The notes under the pieces: generated by a model | Seen by the model: only the letters and a program-made list of their open reading frames with translations | The model's database searches: none | Told to the model about the DNA's origin: nothing | Assembly: GCA_903959855.1 (NCBI GenBank) | Contig: CAJBYR010000054.1 | Location: 1 to 59,342 of the forward strand | Reading direction: 5' to 3' | Origin: an uncultured beta proteobacterium | GTDB taxonomy: Bacteria; Pseudomonadota; Gammaproteobacteria; Burkholderiales; Rhodocyclaceae | DNA: 59,342 nucleotides | In this document: positions 17,696 to 27,145 of the stretch, one piece after another | Position numbering within the stretch: position 1 is the first letter of the stretch | Layout: every line of letters begins with the position of its first letter | Position numbers and translations under genes: made by a program

Positions 17696-18427
17696 ATGAT
17701 TCGCTGGCTCATTGCTTTTCTGTTTCTTCTGCCCGATCTGGCGCTGGCCCAGGCCATGCCGGCCATCACCAGCACGCCGTCCGGTGGCGGCGGTACCCAG
17801 TGGTCGCTGTCGATCCAGACCCTGCTGCTGCTGACGAGCCTGACCTTCCTGCCGGCGCTGGTGCTGATGATGACCAGCTTCACGCGCATCATCATCGTCT
17901 TTTCCCTGTTACGTCACGCGCTCGGCACCCAAACCTCGCCACCCAACCAGGTCCTTGTCGGCCTGGCCCTGTTCCTGACTTTCTTCATCATGGCCCCGGT
18001 CGGCGATCGCATTTATGCGGAAGCCTATGTGCCGCTTTCCGAGAATCGGATCAGCTTCCAGCAAGCGCTTGAAACCGGTGCGGTACCTTTGCGTGCCTTC
18101 ATGCTCAAGCAGGTGCGCGATGCCGACCTCGCTACCTTCACCAAGGTGGCCAAGCAGCCCGTCCCTGCCAAGACGGATGACATCCCGATGCGGGTGCTGA
18201 TTCCGGCGTTCGTCACTTCCGAGTTGAAAACGGCATTCCAGATCGGGTTCATCGTCTTTATTCCATTCCTGATCATCGACATGGTGGTGGCCTCGGTGCT
18301 GATGTCCATGGGCATGATGATGATGTCGCCGGTGATCGTTGCCCTGCCCTTCAAGATCATGCTGTTCGTGCTGGTCGACGGCTGGAACCTGTTGATCGGC
18401 TCACTCGTGCTGAGTTTCGGGACATGA
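17696..18427 (+). CDS. fliP: Flagellar type III export gate protein FliP
   Basis: 243 residues from the ATG at 17696: cleavable signal peptide, then FliP hallmarks [30 protein letters not shown] and the C-terminal pair [10 protein letters not shown] (the methionine gasket) and [14 protein letters not shown]. Five FliP subunits with FliQ and FliR form the export channel at the centre of the MS ring. Unlike the norm, 108 bp separate it from fliQ. Confidence 0.97.
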   Translation: MIRWLIAFLFLLPDLALAQAMPAITSTPSGGGGTQWSLSIQTLLLLTSLTFLPALVLMMTSFTRIIIVFSLLRHALGTQTSPPNQVLVGLALFLTFFIMAPVGDRIYAEAYVPLSENRISFQQALETGAVPLRAFMLKQVRDADLATFTKVAKQPVPAKTDDIPMRVLIPAFVTSELKTAFQIGFIVFIPFLIIDMVVASVLMSMGMMMMSPVIVALPFKIMLFVLVDGWNLLIGSLVLSFGT

Positions 18428-18535
18428 GCGCGCTGCACGACCGCTCGAAGGCGCGCCAGAGACGACCCGGAGCCGCCAGTGGCGAACCGGGGGCACCCCC
18501 TTCTTTGAGAAGAGGGACGGGGGGGTGACCGTCGC
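18428..18535. repeat. GC-rich spacer with hairpins between fliP and fliQ
   Basis: A 108-bp spacer where these genes normally touch. It contains CGCCAGTGGCG, GGGGGCACCCCC and the arm pair CCCTTCTT/AAGAGGG, so it can fold into nested hairpins, then a run of seven G. It does not encode a continuous peptide joined to either gene. The layout resembles a dispersed intergenic hairpin repeat rather than a terminator, since no T-run follows. Only one copy is in this window, so its repeat status is inferred. Confidence 0.4.
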
Positions 18536-18805
18536 ATGACGCCGACGACCGTCATCGAAATCGGCCGCGGTGCCGTCGAGCTCACGCTGATGATCTCGGC
18601 GCCGCTGTTTCTTGCCGCGCTGGTCACCGGCCTGGTCATTGCCGTCTTTCAGGCGGCAACGCAGATCAATGAGGCGACCCTATCCTTCGTGCCCAAACTG
18701 GTGGCAATCTTCGTCACCCTGATCCTGGCCGGCCCCTGGATGATCACCCTGATGACTGACTACATGCGCCGGCTCTACGAATCCATCCCGGGCATCATCG
18801 GCTAA
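18536..18805 (+). CDS. fliQ: Flagellar type III export gate protein FliQ
   Basis: 89 residues, the exact size of FliQ, with two membrane helices at about 18-40 and 50-72. TVIEIGRGAVELTLMISAP and QAATQINEATLSFVPK are the family signatures. Four copies wrap the FliP5-FliR1 core of the gate. Located between fliP and fliR as usual. Confidence 0.97.
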   Translation: MTPTTVIEIGRGAVELTLMISAPLFLAALVTGLVIAVFQAATQINEATLSFVPKLVAIFVTLILAGPWMITLMTDYMRRLYESIPGIIG

Positions 18806-18841
18806 GCCGTTTCGCCGGCCGCCGCAGTCCGCGCAGATACG

Positions 18842-19630
18842 ATGATCGCGATCGACTCCGCCCAACTCGACGCATGGCTGGCGCTTTTCATCTTTCCGCT
18901 GACACGGATTCTGGCCCTGCTGGCCACCGCGCCGGTACTCAATAACGCGGCCATGCCGGCGCGCATCCGCCTGGTTGCCGGACTTGCCATTGCCATGGTG
19001 CTCGCCCCGGCCTTGCCACCGCCTCCGGCCATCACCGCCGGATCCTGGCTGGGCCTCACCGTCATCGTTGAACAACTCCTGATCGGCAGCATGATGGGTT
19101 TCGCCCTGCGCCTCGCCTTTGCGGCACTGGATGTCGCCGGCGAATTGATCGGCTTGCAGATGGGACTGTCCTTCGCCGCCTTCTTTGATCCCGTGGCCGG
19201 CGGCGTAACGCAGGTGATGGCCCAGTTCCTCGGCCTGCTGGCGGCACTCTTGTTCCTCGCGATGAACGGGCATCTGCTGGCGATCTACCTGGTCGCGGAA
19301 AGCTTCACCGTGCTGCCTATCAGCAACCTGCCTTTCCAGTCGGCATCCCTGGCGGCCCTGGTCAAGGCGGCATCGATGATGTTCTCGCTGGGCGTGTTGC
19401 TGGCCTTGCCGCTGATCACGGCACTGCTCGTGACCAACCTCGCCCTGGGCGTTTTGTCGCGCGTGGCGCCGGCCTTGAACCTGTTCGCGGTGGGCTTCCC
19501 GGTCACCATGGCGCTTGGCTTCCTGGTACTGCTGCTTTGCCTGCCTTACATCGGCGCCGCCATGGAGCCAGTGTTCAACCGCGGCTTCGATACGCTGGAG
19601 GCGGTAGTGCGTATCGCCGCCGGGAAATAG
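18842..19630 (+). CDS. fliR: Flagellar type III export gate protein FliR
   Basis: 262 residues with about six hydrophobic segments and FliR hallmarks: ARIRLVAGLAIAMVLAP near the start, DVAGELIGLQMGLSFAAFFDP in the middle and RVAPALNLFAVGFPVTMALGF near the end. One copy completes the export channel plug. Last plus-strand gene of this cluster; its stop is nine bases from the stop of a convergent lipoprotein gene. Confidence 0.97.
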   Translation: MIAIDSAQLDAWLALFIFPLTRILALLATAPVLNNAAMPARIRLVAGLAIAMVLAPALPPPPAITAGSWLGLTVIVEQLLIGSMMGFALRLAFAALDVAGELIGLQMGLSFAAFFDPVAGGVTQVMAQFLGLLAALLFLAMNGHLLAIYLVAESFTVLPISNLPFQSASLAALVKAASMMFSLGVLLALPLITALLVTNLALGVLSRVAPALNLFAVGFPVTMALGFLVLLLCLPYIGAAMEPVFNRGFDTLEAVVRIAAGK

Positions 19631-19639
19631 GCGCGACCG

Positions 19640-20134
19640 CTAGCCGGCACGCCGCGTCAGCTGAATCACGCCCCGTGCGATGCGCTGCGAGCCCATTACC
19701 GAGGATTCCAGGCTTTCGTTGTATTCGATGATGGCAAACCCGTCGTAGCCGTTCTGCCGCATCAAATCCTTGGCACGCTGCTGGAACATCATGCGGGCCT
19801 CGCCGGCACCGCCGGAATAGACGCGCTTCATCTTGAGCATCAAATGAAAATGCTGATCGGGAAAATTGGCCTGCTCGATTTCCCAGTTTGGCGCCAGGGG
19901 ATCGATGATCAGCCAGGCAGCGCCGGCATACAAACCCCACGAAACAATCTTCTCCAGGGGAATCTGCGTCGATTTGCTCAGCACCAGGGTGGTGTCCGGA
20001 ATGATCGGCCCCTGAGCCGGGAAGTCGCCGCTGAGGCCTGTCGGGCCCGGATAGTTGAGGGCGCTGCAGCCGGCGAAAAACGGCAGCAGCGCAACTGTGG
20101 TCAGGAACCGGCCGGCACGGGATAAGGTGTTCAT
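19640..20134 (-). CDS. Lipoprotein of unknown function downstream of flgL
   Basis: 164 residues with a signal sequence and a lipobox FAGC (cysteine at about residue 23). The mature protein holds a hydrophobic stretch VSWGLYAGAAWLIIDPLAPNWEIEQA and a C-terminal part with RMMFQQRAKDLMRQNGYDGF. I do not recognise the family. Its ATG overlaps the flgL stop by four bases, so it is translated from the flgKL transcript, which suggests a role linked to the flagellar outer-membrane passage or an unrelated passenger. Function unproven. Confidence 0.7.
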   Translation of the reverse strand: MNTLSRAGRFLTTVALLPFFAGCSALNYPGPTGLSGDFPAQGPIIPDTTLVLSKSTQIPLEKIVSWGLYAGAAWLIIDPLAPNWEIEQANFPDQHFHLMLKMKRVYSGGAGEARMMFQQRAKDLMRQNGYDGFAIIEYNESLESSVMGSQRIARGVIQLTRRAG

Positions 20135-21426
20135 AAGCTATTGAACAGGGAAAGTTGGGAGATGCGCAGGAACGACCGCTGCGCCGCCTCGAGTCCGGCC
20201 TGCCGTCGAGTCAGCTCGGTTACTGCCGTGGCGAAGTCGACGTCCTGCAGTTCCGACAAGGTCTGCTGGTATTGCAGGCTAAGGTCGCCGCTCATGGTCT
20301 GGGCGGCCTCGATTTCATTCATGCGCGTACCCACCCGGGATCGGGCACCGACGATGTGGTTTAGTGCCTGCGCATTGCCGGTAAACGCGGCACCGATATC
20401 GCTGCTGTACTTGGTAAGCGCCGCCGGCGTCATCCCGCCGGACTCGAGCGCGCCGATCAGTTTGGCGACCGTAGCGAAGACGCTTTGCGTGGTTGCCGGC
20501 GCGATGTTGAAGCTATCACCATTGGCAGGATTGCCGGAAATGGCGACGCTACCACCGAGATCGAAGGCGGGCTCCGCGCCCTGTGACTTGAAGTTGATCA
20601 GCTGTCCATTCGTATAGCTGCGCTGATTGCCCACGGCCGTAGGAGGCGCAACACCGGTCAGCAGGGATTTTCCGGTAGCCGTATCGACCAGATCGTAGGT
20701 GGTCACGCCAGCCGCCACCGTAAAACGGACATCAACGTTCTTTGCCGGGGAAGCGCTCCAGGCCGCCGGATCATTGACCGACCCGGCACCGATGGCAGCG
20801 GTTCCGGTATTTCCGGCCGCATAGCCGGTGGTGAAATAGCCGTTGCCGTTCGGGATGCGCCTGAATATGTCCAGCCCGGAATCGCTGATCGCGATCTGGC
20901 GGCCGCTGGACACCTGCAGCCTGCGCTGGCCCTCGTCACCTTGATAGACGATTTCGCCGCCGGCGATAAGGGAGTCGATTGATCCGCCGAAGGGAACGGT
21001 ATTGCTCATGTAGCCGCCGAACATATAGTTACCGGCCTCGTCCTTGGTATTGGCAATACCCAGCAACTGATCGTAGATACCGCGCAATTCGGTCGCCACT
21101 GCCTTGCGTCCGGCGGCATTGCCCGCTACGCCACCGGCCTGGATGGCAAGTTCATTAACCCGCTGCAGCAGTTCTCCGGCATATTCAAGTTTCACGTCCT
21201 CCAGACCCAGAGCAGCATTTGCAGCCACCTGGTTGCCGGCAAACTGGGTAACGACATCATTGGCCTGGGAGACATCCAGCGCGCGGGATGCTGCCACGGG
21301 GTCGTCGCCGGGCGTCAGCACCCGACGACCGCTGGCAAGCTGCTGCTGCACCTTGAGCAGCGCCGCAGTCTGCCGTGTGATGCCTGTGGCACCGGCATCG
21401 AACATCATCCCGCTACTGATACGCAT
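20131..21426 (-). CDS. flgL: Hook-filament junction protein FlgL (HAP3)
   Basis: 431 residues. The N-terminus MRISSGMMFDAGATGITRQ and LLKVQQQLASGRRVLTPGDDPVAA is a flagellin-like D0/D1 start; the C-terminus ends QAGLEAAQRSFLRISQLSLFNSL, the FlgL tail. The central 200 residues are the variable exposed domain. FlgL is the adaptor between FlgK and the filament, and its chaperone is FlgN (33460). It lies 23 bp after flgK in the same operon. Confidence 0.96.
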   Translation of the reverse strand: MRISSGMMFDAGATGITRQTAALLKVQQQLASGRRVLTPGDDPVAASRALDVSQANDVVTQFAGNQVAANAALGLEDVKLEYAGELLQRVNELAIQAGGVAGNAAGRKAVATELRGIYDQLLGIANTKDEAGNYMFGGYMSNTVPFGGSIDSLIAGGEIVYQGDEGQRRLQVSSGRQIAISDSGLDIFRRIPNGNGYFTTGYAAGNTGTAAIGAGSVNDPAAWSASPAKNVDVRFTVAAGVTTYDLVDTATGKSLLTGVAPPTAVGNQRSYTNGQLINFKSQGAEPAFDLGGSVAISGNPANGDSFNIAPATTQSVFATVAKLIGALESGGMTPAALTKYSSDIGAAFTGNAQALNHIVGARSRVGTRMNEIEAAQTMSGDLSLQYQQTLSELQDVDFATAVTELTRRQAGLEAAQRSFLRISQLSLFNSL

Positions 21427-21449
21427 GGCGACACCCCTCCGTTAAGGAT

Positions 21450-23381
21450 TCATCTTCCAAGTGAAAGCACTTCGTCGAATAGCCTGCCGGCAATTTCGAG
21501 CACTTTCGACGCCGCCTGATAGGCCTGCTGGTAGCGCAGGAGATTTGCCGCTTCCTCGTCGAGATTTACTCCGGCCAAGGACTGCAGGGCCGCCGTCGAT
21601 TGGTCGGCCAGACCCTGCTGAGTCGCGCCGATCGCCGCAACTTCGTTCGATTTGCTGCCGATCACACTGACCAGTTGGGCGTAGCTACCCAGATAGGTCG
21701 CGCTGGCGCTGCCACCACTGCTGGCATTCATCGTGTTGCGCGTCTGCAACTCCCCGATCAGCGCGGCGTTGCGGCTGTCGCCCACGCCGTTGACGTTGGA
21801 CTCGACGGTAAACACGTCATTGGTGGCCGGGGTGCCGCGAATCTGGGTGGTCCACCCGTTGTAACTGATGTTTGCACCGGCAACATAGGCAACACTGGTG
21901 GCAAGCGTCGAGGGGGGGGCCGTCACGTCGAGTACATCGAAGGTCGTGGCGCTGGTGAAGCTGATGGTGACCTTGTGCTGCAGATTGACATTCGCAGGCG
22001 GCGGACCATCGACGGTGCCAGGTTCGATCGAAGCCAAGCCCTTGTTGCCGAGCGCGGCGGAACTCCTTACCGGAACGGCGGCCGCCAGCGCGCGTACGTC
22101 CTGAATGGCGACCGAGAGACCGTGGGCCGCATCGCCGGTCGGGCGGATCAAGACGGTATCGTTGGCCGCCGGCAGCCACGCGCCGGCTGAAATGCTGAAG
22201 CCGTCCACGGTTCGCGGCAGGGTGGCATAGGTCCGCACCACGTTGTCCGAAAGTCGTGTCAATTGGTAGTTGCCGCCGACGAAGCCCAACACATAGTTGC
22301 TTGTCGTCAACTCGGCGATGCTAGTTCCGTCAAGGGCCACTGTCGGCAACCCGCTGCCGGCATTGCTGCTGTGCGCCGTGACGCTTGGCGGCACGACGGT
22401 GAATAAACTCTGCCCCATGGCGCCTGAAAGATCCTGGCCGAGCCGATGCTGGTCATTGACATTCTGTGCCAGCGTGGCGGCGATGCGCCCCAGGGCGTTC
22501 CGGCTTTGGTCCAGGGTCTCGCTGCGGAAGCGCAGTACTCCACCCAGGCTGCCACCGCTGATCTGTGACTCCGGCATCACGATGGACGCACCGCCCGGGC
22601 CGATGAAACCCGCCGTAATCCGCTCGGCCTGATCCGGTGCCTGCACGGCACTGAGTTGAAAGGTCTGACTGCCTACCACCAGCGGCTGCCCGGCACCAAT
22701 GAACACGTTGACGCTGCCATCGCCCTGCGACGTTGTACTGACGCGAACCAGCTTGTTCAGGTCCTTGAGCAATTGGTTGCGTTGGTCGAGGAGGTCATTG
22801 GGCTCCTGCGTCGAACCGCTCGACCGCGCCAGCAAGATTTGCTGGTTCATGTCTGCCAGTTGGGCACTGTAGCCGTTGATCTGGGTAATTTGCGTAGTGA
22901 CCTGGGAATTGACGCCCTCGCCGACTTCCTGCATACGCTCGTCGATGGCCTGGAATCTGGCCGACAGCGCCTGTGACGCAGAGAGCATGGTTTGTCGCGC
23001 CGACATCGAGGTCGGGTTTGCCGCCACATTCTGGACGCCCTTGAAGAACGTTGACAGCACCGGCGAAAGGCCGGCATCCGGATCGGCCAGCATGTTGTCG
23101 ATCTGCCGGATCTGCGACAGATAGCTGTCCATTTCGGCCGCACCGGCCTCGGCGCCCATCACCTGCCGTCCGAGCAGCTCGTCGTAGCTGCGCCGTACTG
23201 TTTCCACGTGCGTCCCCTGCCCGAGGTAACCGGCGCCCGTGCGCACCGAGATATTCGGCGACTGAACAATTTGCTGCCGGCTATAGCCTGGCGTAGAAGC
23301 GTTGGCGATATTGTGGCTGGTCGTCAAAAGGCCTGCCTGCGCCGCATTGAGGCCACTAACACCGATACTCAGAATACCCAT
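21450..23381 (-). CDS. flgK: Hook-associated protein FlgK (HAP1)
   Basis: 643 residues. The N-terminal rod/hook motif LLTTSHNIANASTPGYSRQQ and the C-terminal GVNLDEEAANLLRYQQAYQAASKVL are diagnostic. The middle is an extended surface domain. FlgK caps the hook and seats FlgL. Its operon (flgK, flgL, lipoprotein) begins at a consensus sigma-54 site at 23448-23463, with a CGGCAA palindrome in the leader. Being sigma-54- rather than FliA-driven places it in the middle class here. Confidence 0.97.
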   Translation of the reverse strand: MGILSIGVSGLNAAQAGLLTTSHNIANASTPGYSRQQIVQSPNISVRTGAGYLGQGTHVETVRRSYDELLGRQVMGAEAGAAEMDSYLSQIRQIDNMLADPDAGLSPVLSTFFKGVQNVAANPTSMSARQTMLSASQALSARFQAIDERMQEVGEGVNSQVTTQITQINGYSAQLADMNQQILLARSSGSTQEPNDLLDQRNQLLKDLNKLVRVSTTSQGDGSVNVFIGAGQPLVVGSQTFQLSAVQAPDQAERITAGFIGPGGASIVMPESQISGGSLGGVLRFRSETLDQSRNALGRIAATLAQNVNDQHRLGQDLSGAMGQSLFTVVPPSVTAHSSNAGSGLPTVALDGTSIAELTTSNYVLGFVGGNYQLTRLSDNVVRTYATLPRTVDGFSISAGAWLPAANDTVLIRPTGDAAHGLSVAIQDVRALAAAVPVRSSAALGNKGLASIEPGTVDGPPPANVNLQHKVTISFTSATTFDVLDVTAPPSTLATSVAYVAGANISYNGWTTQIRGTPATNDVFTVESNVNGVGDSRNAALIGELQTRNTMNASSGGSASATYLGSYAQLVSVIGSKSNEVAAIGATQQGLADQSTAALQSLAGVNLDEEAANLLRYQQAYQAASKVLEIAGRLFDEVLSLGR

Positions 23382-23407
23382 GATCGCTCCACCTTAGCCT
23401 ACGGTTA

Positions 23408-23422
23408 CGGCAAAAATTGCCG
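23408..23422. promoter_or_regulatory. CGGCAA-N3-TTGCCG palindrome in the flgK leader
   Basis: CGGCAAAAATTGCCG, identical base for base to the copy before fliF. Here it lies downstream of the sigma-54 promoter, 27 bp before the flgK ATG. Enhancers downstream of the start site are known for Vibrio cholerae FlrC at flaA, so this placement fits an FlrC-type activator; direct binding is not shown. Confidence 0.6.
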
Positions 23423-23447
23423 CGCCTTGAGGCTTCAGCCTAGCAAC

Positions 23448-23463
23448 TGCAATGGGCGTGCCA
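23448..23463 (-). promoter_or_regulatory. Sigma-54 promoter of flgK
   Basis: On the minus strand TGGCAC-GCCCA-TTGCA, a full consensus -24/-12 pair, lies 66 bp before the flgK ATG and just after the flgJ stop at 23475, so flgKL can be transcribed apart from the upstream flg operon. Confidence 0.9.
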
Positions 23464-23474
23464 GTTATGCGGAA

Positions 23475-24425
23475 TCAGGTGGAAAGCGTCTGGCGAAGCG
23501 CGTTGGCACCGATGATGCGCTCGAGTTTGCTGGCGTAGTCGGGGTCGGTGGCATAGCCGGCGGCCTGCAGGCTGCGCGCGAACTGTTGCGGCTCGCGCAT
23601 ACCCAGCACGGCAGCGTAACGCGGATTGTCCGCCAGAAGACTGGCATAGTCGGCAAAAGACTCCTCGTAAGAGCCATAGGCGCGGAAGCGCTCGACGCGG
23701 GTCTGCGCCAGACCGGCAATAACTTCCGTGGTGCGGGCCTCGACCGTCGGCCCGTGCCAATTGCGGCCGGCCTTGATGCCGAAGATGTTGTGGCTGGAAC
23801 TGCCGTCGCCACGCATCGGTTCTGCCCGTCCCCAGCCGGTTTCAAGGGCCGCCTGCGCCACCATGAAGTGCGCGGGTACCCCGGTCTGGCGTTCCGCGTG
23901 TAGTGCGGCAGGCATCAGCCGGTCGACAAAGGCACGCTGCGCCGCGCCCGTAGCGGCGGCCGGCGCGGAAGTCGGCGCTGGCGGTACGGCGATTCCTCCG
24001 CTTCCCTGCGGCACCATGGAGGGCAGGGACATTCCGCGCAGCGCTTTCGGGCCGCTTGCATCGAGTGGCAGCTCGCGTTGCTCGCGGCGCAGCGGCAAGG
24101 GGCCGAGCGCCGGCGTCGCCGGAGCAATGTCGCGGGTCAGTTGCTTTTCGATCATCTCGGCCAGGCCCAGGCCGCGTCCGCCGCCGAGTTGCAGGGTCAG
24201 TTGCTGGTCATGCAGCGATTCATACAGCTTCGATGCCTGGCTGTCGAACAAGCCTTCGCGCGGAACGGCGTCGCGCATCGATTTGAGCACCATCTGCATG
24301 AATAGTGATTCGAACTGTTTCGCGATCTCTTTCGCCGCCGCCGGGTCGCCGGCCTTGGCTTGCCGCTTGAGCGCGGTCAGCCGGCCGGTGTCGAGGACGC
24401 TGGAGGTGGCGAGATCGGTGCTCAT
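23475..24425 (-). CDS. flgJ: Peptidoglycan hydrolase and rod cap FlgJ
   Basis: 316 residues in two parts. Residues 1-110 are the rod-capping domain (AAKEIAKQFESLFMQMVLKSMR; LYESLHDQQLTLQL). Residues 160-316 are a glucosaminidase/lysozyme-type domain with MVAQAALETGWGR, containing the catalytic glutamate, and SSHNIFGIKAG. The fused form is typical of beta- and gammaproteobacteria. It opens the peptidoglycan for the growing rod. Distal end of the long flgB-to-flgJ operon. Confidence 0.96.
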   Translation of the reverse strand: MSTDLATSSVLDTGRLTALKRQAKAGDPAAAKEIAKQFESLFMQMVLKSMRDAVPREGLFDSQASKLYESLHDQQLTLQLGGGRGLGLAEMIEKQLTRDIAPATPALGPLPLRREQRELPLDASGPKALRGMSLPSMVPQGSGGIAVPPAPTSAPAAATGAAQRAFVDRLMPAALHAERQTGVPAHFMVAQAALETGWGRAEPMRGDGSSSHNIFGIKAGRNWHGPTVEARTTEVIAGLAQTRVERFRAYGSYEESFADYASLLADNPRYAAVLGMREPQQFARSLQAAGYATDPDYASKLERIIGANALRQTLST

Positions 24426-24503
24426 GTCAGGTGGCAGATTCTCACGCGGCGGCGTGTCAGGATCGGGGAAATAAGGCGGGCTCTTTCGCGTTGCTCCGCC
24501 GGC

Positions 24504-25616
24504 TCAGATGATTTCCAGCTCGGCACGCAAGGCACCGGCGGATTTCATGGCCTGCAGGATCGCGATCAGGTCTTGCGGATTCGCGCCCAGTGCATTCAGG
24601 GCGCGGACGATTTCGGCCAGGTTGGCGCCGGACTTCACGTTCATCATCGCCGAGCCTTCCTGCTTGATTTCGATCTGCGCATTGGCCACCGGCGCGGTCT
24701 GCCCGCTGGACAAGGCACCGGGCTGGCTCACGCTGTTGTCGGTGGTCACCGACACCGACAGGGCGCCATGTGCCACGGCGCAATTGTCGAGCAGCACCGC
24801 CTGATTCATCACCACCGAACCGGTACGACTATTCACGATCACCTTGGCCGCCATTTTTGCCGGCGTCACTTCAAGATTCTCGATGCGGCCGATGAAGCTC
24901 ACCCGTTCGTCGGCGGTGGCCGGCGCCTTGACCCGCACCTGGCGCCCATCGGCGGCCGTGGCCGTTCCCGGCGCCATGCGGTTGATGACCTCGGCCATCT
25001 GTTGCGCCGTGCTGAAGTCGGTGCTGTTGAGTTCAAACTGGACGTACTCGCCCTGCCCCAACGGCATCGGCACTTCGCGCTCGACCGTGGCACCGGCGGC
25101 AATGCGCCCCACCGAGAGGTGATTGACCGTGACCTTGCTGCCGGCGCCGGAAGCCCCCGCGCCGACGACCGTGACATTGCCCTGGGCCATCGCATAGATC
25201 TGCCCGTCAGCGCCCTTCAGCGGGGTCAGGATCAAGGTGCCGCCCTTGAGGCTCTTGGCATTGCCGATCGAGGAAACGGTGATGTCGATGGTCTGCCCTG
25301 CCCTGGCGAATGCCGGCAGGCTCGAAGTGACCATCACGGCGGCGACGTTCTTCAGCTGCAGCGACTGTCCGGGAGGCAGGTTGATGCCCATCGCCGACAG
25401 CATGCTGATCATGCTCTGCACCGTAAAGGGGGTTTGCGTGGTCTGGTCGCCGCTGCCGTCGAGGCCGACGACAACGCCGTAGCCGACCAGCTGGTTGGCC
25501 CGCACGCCGGCCACCGAGGCGATGTCCTTGATGCGTTCGGCGCGCGCGACGTCGGCACCGGACACTGCGCCGAGGATGCACAGTGCCGCCAGCAATTTGC
25601 GATGAAGGGATTTCAT
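24504..25616 (-). CDS. flgI: Flagellar P-ring protein FlgI
   Basis: 370 residues with a cleavable signal peptide (LLAALCILGAVSGADVARA) and FlgI signatures ERIKDIASVAGVRANQLVGYG, LDGSGDQT and, near the end, LNALGANPQDLIAILQAMK. It forms the periplasmic ring around the rod with help from the chaperone FlgA (32365). It follows flgH by 10 bp. Confidence 0.97.
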   Translation of the reverse strand: MKSLHRKLLAALCILGAVSGADVARAERIKDIASVAGVRANQLVGYGVVVGLDGSGDQTTQTPFTVQSMISMLSAMGINLPPGQSLQLKNVAAVMVTSSLPAFARAGQTIDITVSSIGNAKSLKGGTLILTPLKGADGQIYAMAQGNVTVVGAGASGAGSKVTVNHLSVGRIAAGATVEREVPMPLGQGEYVQFELNSTDFSTAQQMAEVINRMAPGTATAADGRQVRVKAPATADERVSFIGRIENLEVTPAKMAAKVIVNSRTGSVVMNQAVLLDNCAVAHGALSVSVTTDNSVSQPGALSSGQTAPVANAQIEIKQEGSAMMNVKSGANLAEIVRALNALGANPQDLIAILQAMKSAGALRAELEII

Positions 25617-25626
25617 GTCGTGTTCC

Positions 25627-26301
25627 TCAGAAAGGCAGGAAGGTCAGGAAGAAACGTCCCAGCCAACCCATGACCTGGGCCGAATCGATGAAGCCGTTGG
25701 CCTTGTATTCGATCCGCGCATCGGCGATCTGGGTTGACGTCACAGTGTTCGCCGAGGTGATGGTGTTGGGATTGACCACACCGGAGAAACGCACGAACTC
25801 CTCGCCCTCCTTGAGGCCGATCTGTTTCTCGCCGGAGACCAGCAGGTTGCCGTTCGGATAGACCTCGATCACGGTAACGGTGATGGTGCCGGTGAAGTCG
25901 TTGGATGAGGTGTTCTGACCCGTGCCGGTGAAGTTGTTGGTATCGCTGGCCGACAGCGCGGTGCCCTGGGCGCCCTTGAACGGCATGCCGACGATGGTCG
26001 GCACGGTGACATCGACCGCCTGGCTGCGCGTGGTCTTGTTCTCGGACTTCTTCGAGGCCTGGACCTTCTCCGCGATGGCGATGGTCAGCGTGTCGCCGAC
26101 GAAGCGGGCACGCCGGTCTTCGAACAGCGGACGGGCCGAAGCCACGTTGAAGATTGCGCCACTGCTGGGTGCGACATAGGCCCGCGCCTCGGGGCGGACG
26201 CTCATCGGCTGGTGGATCGCCGTGGTCGGCGCCGTGGTCACGCAACCGGCCAGGACGGCCAGGACGGCCAGCAGGGGGATGATCGAGAGTGTTTTTTTCA
26301 T
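25627..26301 (-). CDS. flgH: Flagellar L-ring lipoprotein FlgH
   Basis: 224 residues with a lipoprotein signal (lipobox LAGC, cysteine near residue 20). FlgH signatures are GDTLTIAIAEKVQASKKSE in the first half and VYPNGNLLVSGEKQI plus RFSGVVNPNTI in the second. It forms the outer-membrane ring through which the rod passes, confirming a Gram-negative envelope. Between flgG and flgI as usual. Confidence 0.97.
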   Translation of the reverse strand: MKKTLSIIPLLAVLAVLAGCVTTAPTTAIHQPMSVRPEARAYVAPSSGAIFNVASARPLFEDRRARFVGDTLTIAIAEKVQASKKSENKTTRSQAVDVTVPTIVGMPFKGAQGTALSASDTNNFTGTGQNTSSNDFTGTITVTVIEVYPNGNLLVSGEKQIGLKEGEEFVRFSGVVNPNTITSANTVTSTQIADARIEYKANGFIDSAQVMGWLGRFFLTFLPF

Positions 26302-26327
26302 GATGTCATTCGTCCATGAAGGCCGCG

Positions 26328-27110
26328 TCAGATGTTGCTCAGCTTCGACAGCATCTGGTCGCAGGTGGTTACCGCCTTGGAATTCATTTCGTAGCCGCGC
26401 TGGGCGACGATCATGTTCACCAGTTCCTCGGCCACGTTGACGTTGGAAGTCTCGACATAGCCCTGGTTGATCAGACCCGTGCCGTTGGTGCCCGGCGTGG
26501 TCGGTGTGCCGGTGCCCGACGATGCAGTCTCGACAAACAGGTTCTGGCCGGTGCTCTGCAAACCGCCGTTATTGACGAAGCCGACCAGCTGGATGTTGCC
26601 GGCGGGCTGCGGCGCGTTATTGCCGGGCTGCGAGTAGGTAACGACGCCATCGGGAGAGATCGTCACGCTGATGGCGTTGGCCGGAATGGTGATCGGCGGG
26701 CTCAGCGGATAGCCGTTGGCGGTGACGATCAGGCCATTGGCATCCTTGGTGAACGAGCCGTCGCGCGTGTAGGACAGCGTGCCGTCGGGCATCTGGATCT
26801 GAAAGAAGCCGTTGCCCTGGATCGCCAGATCGAGCGGGTTGTCGGTCTTTTGCACGGTGCCCTGGGTGAAGATGTGCTCGGTGGCAACAACGCGTACGCC
26901 GGTGCCGAGTGTCAGGCCGGAAGGAATCGCGGTCGCCTGCGAGGACGACGAACCGGGCTGGCGCAGGGTCTGGTACAGCAGGTCTTCGAACACCGGGCGC
27001 GAGCGTTTGAAACCGGTGGTGGAGACGTTGGCCAGGTTGCTGGTGATCACGTCCATCGAGGTCTGATGGGCGTCGAGGCCGGTCTTGGCAATCCAGAGGG
27101 AACGCATCAT
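26328..27110 (-). CDS. flgG: Distal rod protein FlgG
   Basis: 260 residues, the canonical FlgG length. N-terminus [19 protein letters not shown] and [24 protein letters not shown], and C-terminus [37 protein letters not shown], are the FlgG marks. It builds the distal rod that spans periplasm and outer membrane. Downstream of the second flgE-like gene by 35 bp. Confidence 0.97.
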   Translation of the reverse strand: MMRSLWIAKTGLDAHQTSMDVITSNLANVSTTGFKRSRPVFEDLLYQTLRQPGSSSSQATAIPSGLTLGTGVRVVATEHIFTQGTVQKTDNPLDLAIQGNGFFQIQMPDGTLSYTRDGSFTKDANGLIVTANGYPLSPPITIPANAISVTISPDGVVTYSQPGNNAPQPAGNIQLVGFVNNGGLQSTGQNLFVETASSGTGTPTTPGTNGTGLINQGYVETSNVNVAEELVNMIVAQRGYEMNSKAVTTCDQMLSKLSNI

Positions 27111-27145
27111 GAGGATCTACTCCTGTTTGACTGTTACAGGCGCTC

